Shown: in pieces, positions 18,891 through 29,013 of the stretch | How the letters are laid out: each line of letters begins with the position of its first letter | How positions within the stretch are numbered: the first letter of the stretch is position 1 | Origin: Roseiarcus sp963709655 | GTDB taxonomy: Bacteria; Pseudomonadota; Alphaproteobacteria; Rhizobiales; Beijerinckiaceae | DNA length: 64,000 bases | Assembly: GCA_963709655.1 (NCBI GenBank) | Contig: CAVPXF010000039.1 | Coordinates: 62,001-126,000, forward strand | Direction: 5' to 3' | Translations under genes and position numbers: made by a program | The notes under the pieces: generated by a model | Seen by the model: the letters and a program-made list of their open reading frames with translations, nothing else | What the model was told of the DNA's origin: nothing | Databases searched by the model: none

Positions 18891-19482
18891 CCAGGTCGGC
18901 CGCTTCCTCGGCGTCTTCGAGGAGTGTCTTACGCGGCGCGCCCATCTGTGCATGCATCGTCAGACCGCGGGCAAGGTCGAGGACTTGGCGCGCGCGCGCG
19001 GCTACGGGAAAGTCAGACGGGATTTCTCCCGCGCTGATCCCGTCGCAGAAACGGCGTTCCACGAGCGCCACGCCGGCAGCTACGGCGTCCTTCAGGAACT
19101 GCCTGACCTCAGCGTCGTCTACGAGGGGCGCGACGCACACCATTAGACATCCCGGGGCGGATCCTTCCTCGGTCGCAGCTTCTACGGCGTGCCTTAGGAA
19201 GCTGGCCAGCGAACCGCGAAGAGTCGGCGGCGAGAAGAGCGCCTTCGCAGCGCGAGCGCCCTTCGCCTCTGCGTACGCCCTAAGCACGCGCAAGAACAAC
19301 GTCCGCTTGTCCCCGAAGATGGCATATAGGCTCGGCCGTCCCACGCCCATCCCGGCGACGAGATCGTCGATCGTCACACCGTCGTAGCCCTTCGACCTGA
19401 AGACCCGCGTCGCCTTTTCCAACGCCTGCCTCTCATCGAAGCTGCGCGGTCGACCGCGCGGCCTGGCGGTATTTTGAAGCAT
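18850..19482 (-). CDS. TetR/AcrR family repressor of the adjacent SDR gene
   Basis: A 210-residue TetR regulator. The N-terminal helix-turn-helix is clear (VTIDDLVAGMGVGRPSLYAIF, within residues 35-56) after the basic RPRGRPRSFDER arm. The C-terminal part resembles the TetR_C group with a CLMVCVAPLV segment. The last dozen codons overlap the P450 fragment on the other strand, so the natural C terminus may have been altered. It is divergent from the SDR gene at 19599. A TTTTGAA-N8-TTCAAAA palindrome overlaps its start codon, which fits autorepression. Confidence 0.9.
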   Translation of the reverse strand: MLQNTARPRGRPRSFDERQALEKATRVFRSKGYDGVTIDDLVAGMGVGRPSLYAIFGDKRTLFLRVLRAYAEAKGARAAKALFSPPTLRGSLASFLRHAVEAATEEGSAPGCLMVCVAPLVDDAEVRQFLKDAVAAGVALVERRFCDGISAGEIPSDFPVAARARQVLDLARGLTMHAQMGAPRKTLLEDAEEAADLVLLPRGGNATPER

Positions 19483-19537
19483 TCAGTTCAAAACTCCTTG
19501 ACCATGACCATCGCAACAATATATAACCGAACAGTTC
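19472..19537. promoter_or_regulatory. TetR-type operator and divergent promoter, copy 1
   Basis: TTTTGAA (19472-19478) and TTCAAAA (19487-19493) form a perfect inverted repeat with an 8-base spacer across the TetR start. It is followed by TTGACC (19498-19503), a 17-base spacer and ATATAA (19521-19526) as a promoter for the SDR gene. A second palindrome GAAC-A-GTTC (19529-19537) lies just downstream of that promoter. The same layout recurs at 20663-20684 before the second SDR. Confidence 0.65.
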
Positions 19538-19598
19538 GAAATTAGCAAGCCGGCCCTGGCCTCGCAACTCGACCTTCCCCTTTACCACGGAGCCTCCC

Positions 19599-20573
19599 AT
19601 GAGACATTCGATCGCTCTCGTCACCGGCGCCACCTCCGGGCTCGGTTATGCGGCAGCCCGCATGCTCGCGGCCGAGGGCTGCCGCGAGGTCATCGTAACC
19701 GGGCGCAGCCTAGCCCAGATCCAAGAAACGGCCGCTCAGCTCGCGGCTGAGACCAAGACCCAGGTCTTCACGCCGCTGGAGCTGGATCTGGACAAGCCGG
19801 CCAGCGTTCAGTCCGCCCTCGCCGCGCTCGTCAAGCGAGGTCGGCCGATCGATTTCCTACTGCTCAACGCCGGGATGGTCCCTGGCAAGGCGCGCGTGCT
19901 CACTGCGGCGGGCGTCGAGGCTTCTCAGGCTCCGCTCATCGGCCATCATCAACTGACTGTCGGTTTGCTCCGCGCCAACCTGTTGAGCCCCAACGCGCGG
20001 ATTGTTATCGCCGGCGCGGAACCTGCCCGAGGGGGCGTACCCCTGTTCAGCTACACCGACGTGCCAGCCTTCGCCGCCAAATACCACCAGGGTGACCGAA
20101 CCGCCGCTGTGGAAGCCCTGCTGCGCAACGGGCCGAACGTGAAGTACGTGCCCAACAATGCGTATGCCGACGCGAAGCTCATTATCGCTTGGTGGGTCGC
20201 GGCGCTGGCGCGCCGGCTACCCTCCGGCATGGCCGTGTACGCTGTCTCGCCCGGTGGGGCGACCGCCACCAAGGTGGTGCGAAACGCTGGCCCGTTGTTG
20301 AAGTATCTGTTTATCCCAATCGTGAACCTCATTCCCGGCATGAATCAGACGCCGGAGACCGCGGCCCGTCGGTACCTCCAGGCGTCGGAGTTCGGAGCCG
20401 ACGTCTCAGGGCAATTCTTCGCCTCGGCTCAAGGGAAGTTCTCAGGCCCAATTGAGGCGCAGCGCCACCCACACCTCCTCGATGGCGCCAACCAGGAAGC
20501 CGCGTGGCAGGCCGTCGTCAATGTCTCTGGCGTCGACTTGTCTAGCCCAGCATCCTTAAACGCGGTGTCCTGA
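19599..20573 (+). CDS. Short-chain dehydrogenase/reductase (324 aa)
   Basis: An NAD(P)-dependent SDR with a Rossmann fold. The cofactor motif TGATSGLG is at residues 10-17, followed by the TGR segment that often indicates NADP preference, LLNAG replacing NNAG, and the active-site pattern YADAK. The SPGGATATK turn follows. At 324 residues it is longer than classical SDRs. It is expressed from a promoter controlled by the divergent TetR operator. The substrate is unknown; TetR/SDR pairs often respond to xenobiotics or aldehydes. Confidence 0.9.
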   Translation: MRHSIALVTGATSGLGYAAARMLAAEGCREVIVTGRSLAQIQETAAQLAAETKTQVFTPLELDLDKPASVQSALAALVKRGRPIDFLLLNAGMVPGKARVLTAAGVEASQAPLIGHHQLTVGLLRANLLSPNARIVIAGAEPARGGVPLFSYTDVPAFAAKYHQGDRTAAVEALLRNGPNVKYVPNNAYADAKLIIAWWVAALARRLPSGMAVYAVSPGGATATKVVRNAGPLLKYLFIPIVNLIPGMNQTPETAARRYLQASEFGADVSGQFFASAQGKFSGPIEAQRHPHLLDGANQEAAWQAVVNVSGVDLSSPASLNAVS

Positions 20574-20619
20574 AGGAGCGCCGGTCGCGGCGAAGTGGTC
20601 GCGGTGACCAGCGCCAGCA

Positions 20620-20662
20620 GGTGATTGCGGAGCTACGTGGTCGTCCACGGGGTCTTACGGTA
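20620..20662 (-). pseudogene. 5' remnant of a second TetR gene
   Basis: Reading leftward from the second operator gives FQNTVRPRGRPRSS, which matches the start of the intact TetR protein (LQNTARPRGRPRSF). The ATG is lost (TTATTT in place of ATGCTT) and nothing TetR-like continues after residue 15. The second SDR gene therefore once had its own divergent TetR, or the operator plus gene start was copied from the first module. Confidence 0.65.
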
Positions 20663-20684
20663 TTTTGAAATAAATAGTTCAAAA
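20663..20684. promoter_or_regulatory. TetR-type operator, copy 2
   Basis: The inverted repeat TTTTGAA-N8-TTCAAAA is identical in arms and spacing to 19472-19493. It is followed by TTGACC and, 17 bases on, TATCGT as a possible promoter for the second SDR gene. The downstream half TAAATAGTTCAAAAT also resembles copy 1. The single intact TetR could bind both. Confidence 0.65.
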
Positions 20685-20771
20685 ATTCCTTGACCACGGC
20701 CATCGTCTCTATTATCGTACTAAATAGTTCAAAATCAGCAAAGCAACCCTGACCTCGCGAGGAGAATACAC

Positions 20772-21518
20772 ATGGGACGGTACGAAGCTAAAAAGGTTGT
20801 GATCATCGGCGGCACGAGCGGCATGGGGCTCGCGACGGCGAAGATGCTCCTCGATGGGGGCGCGCGCGTTCTGGTGACGGGTCGCTCACAAGCCGGCCTG
20901 GAATCGGCGCAGGAAGAGCTTGGGAACGGCGGGGTCGTGGTTTCGAGCGACGCGCGCTCACTGACGGACATCGACGCCCTCGCCTCTCGGGCGAAGGCCG
21001 AGTTTGGCGCCTTCGACCTGCTCTTCGTCAACGCCGGGCTCGGCCTCTTCGCCCCTCTCGAGCACACGACCGAGACGATCTACGACGAGATGTTCAACTT
21101 GAACGCCAAGGGACCGTTTTTCGCGGTCCAGAAGCTTGCCCCGCTGATGAACCGGGGAGGCGCTGTCGTCCTCACGACCTCGATCGCCAACGTCAAGGGA
21201 ATGCCCACCCTCGCCGCATATGGAGCGGCCAAGGCTGCGCTGCGATCCCTCGCTCGGGTGTTCGCCGCTGAGCTTCTTCCTCGGGGGATTCGCGTCAACG
21301 CGGTGTCGCCCGGTCCCATCGACACGCCGATCATCGGCAAAGCGTTTCCCGATAAGGACGTGGCCGCCCAGGTCACAGGGCAGATGCGCGAAGCCAATCC
21401 GATGAAGCGCTTCGGGACGTCGGAGGAAATCGCCAAGGCCGTCCTCTTCCTCGCGTTCGACGCGACCTTCACGACCGGCGCCGAGCTTCCGGTCGACGGG
21501 GGTTGGTCGCAACTCTGA
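20772..21518 (+). CDS. Classical short-chain dehydrogenase/reductase (248 aa)
   Basis: A standard-length SDR with the cofactor motif GGTSGMG (residues 14-20), VTGRS after the second strand, the VNAG strand, catalytic S in TTSIAN, and the active-site YGAAK. The family C-terminal pattern SPGPIDTPI and TGAELPVDGGWSQL is complete. AGGAG precedes the ATG. It is the second SDR in the block and is not a close copy of the first, although both share the same upstream operator. Substrate unknown. Confidence 0.92.
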   Translation: MGRYEAKKVVIIGGTSGMGLATAKMLLDGGARVLVTGRSQAGLESAQEELGNGGVVVSSDARSLTDIDALASRAKAEFGAFDLLFVNAGLGLFAPLEHTTETIYDEMFNLNAKGPFFAVQKLAPLMNRGGAVVLTTSIANVKGMPTLAAYGAAKAALRSLARVFAAELLPRGIRVNAVSPGPIDTPIIGKAFPDKDVAAQVTGQMREANPMKRFGTSEEIAKAVLFLAFDATFTTGAELPVDGGWSQL

Positions 21519-21577
21519 GGGCAGTGCACGCCACACGCTTCACCAGACGGGGGTTTCACGAGTTACGGAGTTACGAG

Positions 21578-21777
21578 TCACGGTGACAGTGCATTTTATT
21601 GTGGCGCAGCGCGCCTTCTGCGGCGCGTTGGTCCATGAGTAGAATGCACTGTCATCGGAATTCCTGCGGCGTTCGATCTCACGCCGACGTCGGCGTAAAG
21701 GCGGCGATACATTCGGGTGAAGGCGGACTGCCGGCCGCGATACGAGCGGCTTCCGGTTTTCCTGTCATTGGAACGAG
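21578..21777. repeat. 200-bp direct repeat, copy 2
   Basis: A gap-free counterpart of 18316-18515. It contains the 77-bp element (21581-21657), the patatin-tail sequence GCGGCGTTCGATCTCACGCC and the tail GGCTTCCGGTTTTCCTGTCA. The copy differs from copy 1 at scattered positions, so the duplication is not recent. Confidence 0.9.
21581..21657. mobile_element. 77-bp MITE-like element, copy 2
   Basis: The ends are CGGTGACAGTGCATT (21581-21595) and AATGCACTGTCATCG (21643-21657), with 14 of 15 positions complementary. The length equals that of copy 1 at 18319-18395 and the insertion context is the same, so the two were probably copied together as part of the 200-bp repeat. Confidence 0.55.
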
Positions 21778-21984
21778 TGCGGTGAAAATGTTTGCAAAAA
21801 AGCGAATTCAGTCGTAGTTTGATCTCAATGGCCCCAAACACCGCAACGCCGCCGGCCTTGATCCGGACCCTCTCCGGCGACCCGCCGGAACGACCGAAGC
21901 CGCGTACCGTGCGATTTTTTCTCGATCTCCATTGCAGGCCCTTGAAAACGCTCGAAACACGGGTGGATAGGGGGGCCTTTTCCC

Positions 21985-22070
21985 GTGCTGAACGCATGCT
22001 GAACGCGTGCTGAACGATGCTGAACGCGTGCTGAACGACATCTGAACGAGGTCCGAACGGCGCCGAACGG
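21985..22070 (+). repeat. Helically phased direct repeats upstream of parA (putative centromere/operator)
   Basis: Eight copies of (T/C)GAACG begin at about 21989, 22000, 22011, 22021, 22032, 22043, 22053 and 22063, a period of 10-11 bases, so all face the same side of the helix. The first five have the longer consensus TGCTGAACGC. The array ends just before a TATGAT hexamer (22097-22102) in front of the ParA gene. Arrays of short repeats one helical turn apart directly upstream of parA are the centromere and operator of type Ib partition cassettes such as that of Agrobacterium plasmid pTAR. The role here is inferred from that layout. Confidence 0.7.
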
Positions 22071-22171
22071 GCTCAATCACCAAGGCGGCGCTTGTGTATG
22101 ATTGGCCGCTGTGAGAGAAGTTGCTGCAGCGCAGCAAAAGGCCCGCCGGACCCGCAAAGGAACGCGTCGCG

Positions 22172-22816
22172 ATGATTGTCGGCGTTCTCAATCAGAAGGG
22201 CGGCGTCGGCAAGACGACCGTCGCCGTCAACCTCGCCGCGGCCTACGCCCGCGAGGGTCGGCGCGTCCTGCTGATCGACGCCGACCCGCAGGGCAGCGCG
22301 ATGGCCTGGTCGAGCATACGCGAAGCCGAGCCGCCGTTCTCCATCGTCGGGATGGCGAAGCCCACGCTGCACCGCGACCTGCCGCGTATCGCCAAGGACT
22401 ATGACATCGTCATCATCGACGGCGCGCCGCGGGTCAACGACCTCGGCCGTTCGGCGATCCTGGCGAGCGACTATGTGCTGATCCCCGTCCAGCCCTCGCC
22501 CTACGACGTGTGGGCCGCCGCAGACACGGTCGCGCTCATCCGCGAGGCGCAGGTGATGAAGGAGAGCCTCAAGGCCGCCTTCGTCATCAACAGGCGCATC
22601 GCCCGCACCGCCATCGGGCGCGACGCGGCCGACGCGCTCGCCCAGTTCGAGGACGTGCCGGTGCTCGCAGCGGCGCTGCACCAGCGGGTCGTCTACGCTG
22701 AGAGCGTCGCCAAGGGACTCGCGGTCGTCGAGGCGGCGCCCGCCAGCGAGGCGGCGCGAGAAGTCGAAGCGCTCGCCGCGGAGGTGCTCGGCGCAACCAA
22801 GAGGAAGGCCGCGTGA
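22172..22816 (+). CDS. parA: ParA-family partition ATPase (short, type Ib-like)
   Basis: A 214-residue deviant Walker ATPase. The first residues are MIVGVLNQKGGVGKTT with the signature lysine and K14, followed by VLLIDADPQGS (Walker A' region) and IIIDGAPR (Walker B). It lacks the N-terminal DNA-binding extension of type Ia ParA proteins, as is usual for type Ib plasmid partition ATPases. I start at ATG 22172; a TTG at 22121 would add 17 residues without family support. The next gene overlaps it by four bases, and the phased repeats lie 100 bases upstream. A chromosomal ParA would usually be larger and sit with parB near the origin, so this is probably of plasmid or island origin. Confidence 0.92.
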   Translation: MIVGVLNQKGGVGKTTVAVNLAAAYAREGRRVLLIDADPQGSAMAWSSIREAEPPFSIVGMAKPTLHRDLPRIAKDYDIVIIDGAPRVNDLGRSAILASDYVLIPVQPSPYDVWAAADTVALIREAQVMKESLKAAFVINRRIARTAIGRDAADALAQFEDVPVLAAALHQRVVYAESVAKGLAVVEAAPASEAAREVEALAAEVLGATKRKAA

Positions 22817-23103
22817 GCAAGAAGTCCGTACCGTTCACCGTCCCGGAAGGGGCGGGGCGTCCCGATGCGCCGGCCGGCGGCCGGAGGGCCGCTCTGGAGG
22901 TCATCGAGGCCCATTCCGACGAATGGGTGAGCGACCGCAACGACGGGACGAAGCGAGCGGACGCCCGTTCAGCGTCTGTCCTTCTCCTCGACCTCGCCGC
23001 CGAAAGAAGCCTGACGGAAATCTTCACCCTCAGCATGCTGACCCCGATGACGCTCACCTGGTTCTGGCTGGTCAACGCCATGAGCGGTCGGGTGCGGTTC
23101 TAA
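22813..23103 (+). CDS. Small partner of ParA, candidate centromere-binding protein
   Basis: A 96-residue protein starting with GTG inside the end of parA (GTGA overlap). The N-terminal half is typical of small ParB-like partners of type Ib systems: basic SKKSVPFTV, a flexible linker, then DEWVSDRN and KRADA. A strand-like stretch LLLDLAAER could start a ribbon-helix-helix domain, but the C-terminal third (IFTLSMLTPMTLTWFWLVNAM) does not look like the helices expected there. It may be a diverged form, or an altered end after a frameshift. The partner role rests mainly on position and size. Confidence 0.6.
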   Translation: MSKKSVPFTVPEGAGRPDAPAGGRRAALEVIEAHSDEWVSDRNDGTKRADARSASVLLLDLAAERSLTEIFTLSMLTPMTLTWFWLVNAMSGRVRF

Positions 23104-23116
23104 GAGCGCCGGCCCG

Positions 23117-23887
23117 TCAAGCGAGCCTGCGGCAGGACCAGGCGATCGTCTCGTGAGGATAAACGACGGACTCGCGGCCGGCGAGCTCCGGGGTCGCGGC
23201 GATCAGCGCGCGGACCGCCCCAACGACCTTGGCGCGCTCCGCAGGCTCGAGCGCGGCGATGAAGCTCGTCGACAGCACGCGGTCCACGATTACCCGCTCG
23301 GGCGGACCTTCGTGGTCATAGCGGAAGCGCCGCTCGGCGAGCGGCGAGAACCCCGGCGCTGGAAACGCCCGGCGCCAGGCGCCGCTCTCGTGGCGCGGCG
23401 CGTCGCCCTCGTACGGGCGCAGGAGGGCGTCGAGCGCGGCGACCCAGGCAGCCCGCTCGTCGCGGACGTTCCACACCAGGCCCAGCGCCCCGCCGACTTT
23501 CAGCACGCGCCGGATTTCCTCAAGCGCCGCAGGCGTCGCGAACCAATGAAACGATTGCGCGCAGGTCACGGCGTCGTAGCTGGCGGCGAGCGCCGGGATC
23601 GCCTCGGCGGTCCCCTCGAGGACCTGGACTTCGGGCAGCGCGCGCGCGAACTCGGCCCGCATCGCCGCCAGGGGTTCGACCGCCGTCACGTCTGCGCCCG
23701 CGGCGATCAGGCGGGGCGTGAACTTGCCCGTGCCCGCGCCGAGATCGAGCGCCGTCTTGCCGGGCGCGAGCCCGAGAGCGTCCCGCAGCCAGCCGTCGAG
23801 CTCCGCCGGATAGCCGGGACGGCCAGACGAATACCGCGTCGCTCCGGCTTCGAAGCCTTGCGCCGCAGCGCGATGCATCTCTGTCAT
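23117..23887 (-). CDS. Class I SAM-dependent methyltransferase
   Basis: A 256-residue methyltransferase. Motif I is LDLGAGTGKFTPRLIAAG, with the acidic VTAVEP end of strand two. It is followed by EGTAEAIPALAASYDAVTCAQSFHWF, the pattern of UbiE/SmtA-type and trans-aconitate-like Methyltransf_11 proteins, and ALEEIRRVLKVGGALGLVWN. The substrate is unknown. The ATG at 23887 begins MTEMHRAAAQGFE, the usual opening of this group; longer readings lack support. It is convergent with the partition cassette and divergent from the monooxygenase gene. Confidence 0.9.
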   Translation of the reverse strand: MTEMHRAAAQGFEAGATRYSSGRPGYPAELDGWLRDALGLAPGKTALDLGAGTGKFTPRLIAAGADVTAVEPLAAMRAEFARALPEVQVLEGTAEAIPALAASYDAVTCAQSFHWFATPAALEEIRRVLKVGGALGLVWNVRDERAAWVAALDALLRPYEGDAPRHESGAWRRAFPAPGFSPLAERRFRYDHEGPPERVIVDRVLSTSFIAALEPAERAKVVGAVRALIAATPELAGRESVVYPHETIAWSCRRLA

Positions 23888-23944
23888 GGAGGCTTCCTTT
23901 CGCCAAGCTCCTGGAGCCAATGAATTCGGATCGAACCGAGCCAC

Positions 23945-24100
23945 AAACCCTCACCCTGCCGCCACAGCCCGTCGAAAGGCGGGCGTCCTCTCGGACGCCC
24001 TACGGCGGCTTCCCTCTCCGCATAGCCCGTCGAGAGACGGGCGTCTTTCGACGCCCTATGCGAGAGGGGCATCCCTGAAACCGGGCATTGACGGAGTCCG
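23945..24100. repeat. REP-like hairpin cluster
   Basis: A CCCTCACCCT...CTTCCCTCTCCGC repeat of the class seen at 3826-3930. It contains the hairpins GCCCGTCGAAAGGCGGGC, GGACGCCCTACGGCGG and AGCCCGTCGAGAGACGGGCGTC and a terminal CGCCCTATGCGAGAGGGGC. No coding content is visible. It lies between the divergent methyltransferase and monooxygenase genes. Confidence 0.7.
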
Positions 24101-24158
24101 ACCAACCGCCGATGTATCCGCAGGATCGATCGCCAATCCCTTAGCGAGGCCCCTGTCC

Positions 24159-24497
24159 ATGTATATCGCCATGAACCGCTTCAAGGTCATCAAAGACGCC
24201 GCGCACGCGTTCGAAACCGTCTGGCTTTCGCGCGACAGCCATCTCGACCGCGTGCCCGGCTTCGTCGAGTTCCATCTGCTGCGCGGACCCGAGCGCGACG
24301 ATCACCTGCTCTATGCGTCCCACACGGTGTGGGAAAGCCGGGACGCCTTTACGGCCTGGACGCAATCCGAGCATTTCCGCGCCGCGCATCGCAACGCCGG
24401 CGACAACAAGCCCCTCTATCTCGGCCATCCCGAGTTCGAGGGTTTCGAGGTCATCCAGACGGTGCAAGATTCCAACGTGCGCGATCACGAGGTCTGA
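24159..24497 (+). CDS. Antibiotic biosynthesis monooxygenase (ABM) domain protein, IsdG/HmoA-like
   Basis: A 112-residue ferredoxin-like alpha/beta barrel protein. It shows the ABM pattern: strand MYIAMNRFKV, helix AFETVWLSRDSHLDRVPGFVEFHLL, strand LYASHTVWESRDAFTAWTQSEHF and HRNAG. This resembles heme-degrading monooxygenases (HmoA/IsdG type), whose members cleave heme to release iron. The histidine suited to heme binding may be in SEHFRAAH, but I cannot confirm it. ATG 24159 is chosen; ATG 24171 is possible. A hairpin follows 25 bases after the stop. Confidence 0.82.
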   Translation: MYIAMNRFKVIKDAAHAFETVWLSRDSHLDRVPGFVEFHLLRGPERDDHLLYASHTVWESRDAFTAWTQSEHFRAAHRNAGDNKPLYLGHPEFEGFEVIQTVQDSNVRDHEV

Positions 24498-24521
24498 CGG
24501 CGCGCGAGGCGAAGCGGGACC

Positions 24522-24574
24522 CTGTAGCCGCGGTCGATGACCGCGGCTGCCGCGCTCAGCGAGCGCGGCTACAG
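24522..24574. terminator. Palindrome between convergent genes, probable bidirectional terminator
   Basis: Outer arms CTGTAGCCGCG (24522-24532) and CGCGGCTACAG (24564-24574) are perfect complements. Inner hairpins GCCGCGGTCGATGACCGCGGC and CCGCGCTCAGCGAGCGCGG lie within. There is no long U run. The position, between the ends of the ABM gene and acnA, suggests a REP-type terminator for both. Confidence 0.5.
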
Positions 24575-24595
24575 ACACAGAGCGGGGCAGGGTTT

Positions 24596-27307
<2,712 letters not shown>

Positions 27308-27463
27308 GCGGGGAAGCTCCGAAAAGACGCGAAGGGCGGTTGGCGGCTTATAGAAAAATTCCAGTGCCCGCGCTACACAAACTATCGTCTTAACCGCCAT
27401 TCGCGGGCGCGTGTCCGCCCGCGGCGGCGCGCATAGGGCCATGGGAACTGCCAAGGAGAAACG

Positions 27464-28087
27464 ATGCGCCTGCGCGCGTGGGACCTGAGCATGGAGCGCG
27501 GCGGGCGGCGTCTGTTTTCGGACCTGAGCTTCGAGGCGGAGGGCGGCTCGGCGCTGATCGTCACCGGGCCGAACGGGGCGGGAAAGTCCAGCCTCATGAG
27601 GGGTCTGTGCGGCTTTCTGCGCTTCGAAGCGGGCGGCTTCGCACTCGACGGGGGCGATCCGGAGCGCACGGTCGGGGAAGAGGCGCATTATCTCGGCCAT
27701 GCCGACGCGCTGAAGGGGGCGCTGACCGCCGGCGAGAACCTCGCCTTCTGGGCGGGCGCGCTCGGCGGCGATTCGCGCCGCGAGGCCTGCCTGTCGGCGC
27801 TCGCCCGGGTCGGCCTCGCCCATGTGGCCGATTTTCCCGCGAGCGCCCTCTCGGCCGGGCAGAAGCGGCGCGTCGCGCTCGCGCGCCTCCTTGTCGCGGA
27901 CCGGCCGCTGTGGCTGCTCGACGAACCGACGACGGCGCTCAACTCGGCCGCTCAGGCGAGCTTCGCCGCGATCATGCAGGCGTTCCTCAACGACGGCGGG
28001 ATCGTGGTCGCGGCGACCCACGCGCCCCTCGGGCTTCGGGGCGCGCGGGCGCTGCGGCTCGGCGTCGCGGAGGGGGCGGCGGCGTGA
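27464..28087 (+). CDS. ccmA: Heme exporter ATP-binding protein CcmA
   Basis: CcmA is the ATPase of the CcmABCD system that loads heme onto CcmE for cytochrome c maturation at the inner membrane. The 207-residue protein has Walker A GPNGAGKSS (about 34-42), the H-domain YLGHADALKGALTAGENL typical of CcmA, the signature LSAGQKRRVALAR and Walker B LWLLDEPTTALN. AAGGAG precedes the ATG. The gap of about 170 bases to ccmB is unusually long for this operon and contains a CATTCACACATCT repeat end. Confidence 0.94.
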   Translation: MRLRAWDLSMERGGRRLFSDLSFEAEGGSALIVTGPNGAGKSSLMRGLCGFLRFEAGGFALDGGDPERTVGEEAHYLGHADALKGALTAGENLAFWAGALGGDSRREACLSALARVGLAHVADFPASALSAGQKRRVALARLLVADRPLWLLDEPTTALNSAAQASFAAIMQAFLNDGGIVVAATHAPLGLRGARALRLGVAEGAAA

Positions 28088-28256
28088 GGATGAACCCACG
28101 GATCATCGCACGCTTGGCGACGCCGCTCATCATGGCGGAGCTTGGCTCGGCTTGGGCGATTAGGATCCCCGCCCCCCTTCTGGGCTACCGCATTCACACA
28201 TCTCGAAAGCTGGGCGCAATCCGGGCTCGGGCACGCGCTAGCGGCTCCCCGGCGCC

Positions 28257-28925
28257 ATGACCCCCGTCCTCTCCCTTTTTGCGCGCGAATGGCGGATCGC
28301 GCGGCGGATCGGCGGCGGCGCGTCGGTCGGCGCGATGTTCTTCCTGATCCTGGTCGCGATCATGCCGTTCGCCATCGGGCCGGACCTCAACCTGCTCGCC
28401 AGGCTCGGGCCGGCGATCCTGTGGATCGCGGCGCTGCTTGCGACCCTGCTCGGCCTCGATCGCCTGTTCCAGGCCGACCACGACGACGGCTCGCTCGACG
28501 TGATGATCAACGGGCCGCTGCCGCTCGAACTCGTCACGCTGGTCAAATGCGCGGCGCACTGGACGACCAGCGCGCTGCCGCTGATCGTCGTCTCGCCGCT
28601 CTTCGGCCTCATGCTTGGGATGCAGCCTCGGCCGCTCACGCTTGTCGCAGCCACGCTCGCCGCCGGCACGCCGGCCTTGACCATGATCGGGGCGATCGGC
28701 GCCGCACTGACCGTGTCGCTCAGGCGCGGCGGCCTTTTGATGGCCGTGCTGGTGCTGCCGCTGACGATCCCGGTTCTCATCTTTGGCGTCGCGGCCGCTT
28801 CGGCCGCAAGCGGCGGCGCGGCGCCCTTCCTGACGCCGTTCCTGATGCTCTGCGCGATGTCGCTCTTTTCCATCGCCGCCGCGCCGTTCGCGGCGGCCGC
28901 GGCGCTGAGGCACGTGCGAGAGTGA
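28257..28925 (+). CDS. ccmB: Heme exporter membrane protein CcmB
   Basis: CcmB is a six-helix membrane subunit that works with CcmA to release holo-CcmE from CcmC. The 222-residue protein starts LFAREWRIARRIGG, has the characteristic LDRLFQADHDDGSLD segment after the second helix, and hydrophobic segments spread through the rest (for example LATLLGL, LPLIVVSPLFGLMLGM, LPLTIPVLIFGVAAA). In related genomes ccmC follows at once. Here ccmC is 8.9 kb further on, beyond a block of unrelated genes. Confidence 0.95.
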   Translation: MTPVLSLFAREWRIARRIGGGASVGAMFFLILVAIMPFAIGPDLNLLARLGPAILWIAALLATLLGLDRLFQADHDDGSLDVMINGPLPLELVTLVKCAAHWTTSALPLIVVSPLFGLMLGMQPRPLTLVAATLAAGTPALTMIGAIGAALTVSLRRGGLLMAVLVLPLTIPVLIFGVAAASAASGGAAPFLTPFLMLCAMSLFSIAAAPFAAAAALRHVRE

Positions 28926-29013
28926 GAGGCTGGGGTGGACGCGCCCGCGTTTTCGGGTCAAATTCCGGGCATTGGGCCCGCGTGATGGCCTGTCGCGATG
29001 AGGGGCGGCGAAA

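Noticed and set aside
21985..22070. CRISPR-like array upstream of parA
   Set aside because: The units are only 10-11 bp with no spacers; the layout fits iterons or a centromere instead.
24159..24497. Antibiotic biosynthesis role for the ABM protein
   Set aside because: There is no biosynthetic cluster around it; the domain name is historical and the sequence is closer to heme-degrading members.
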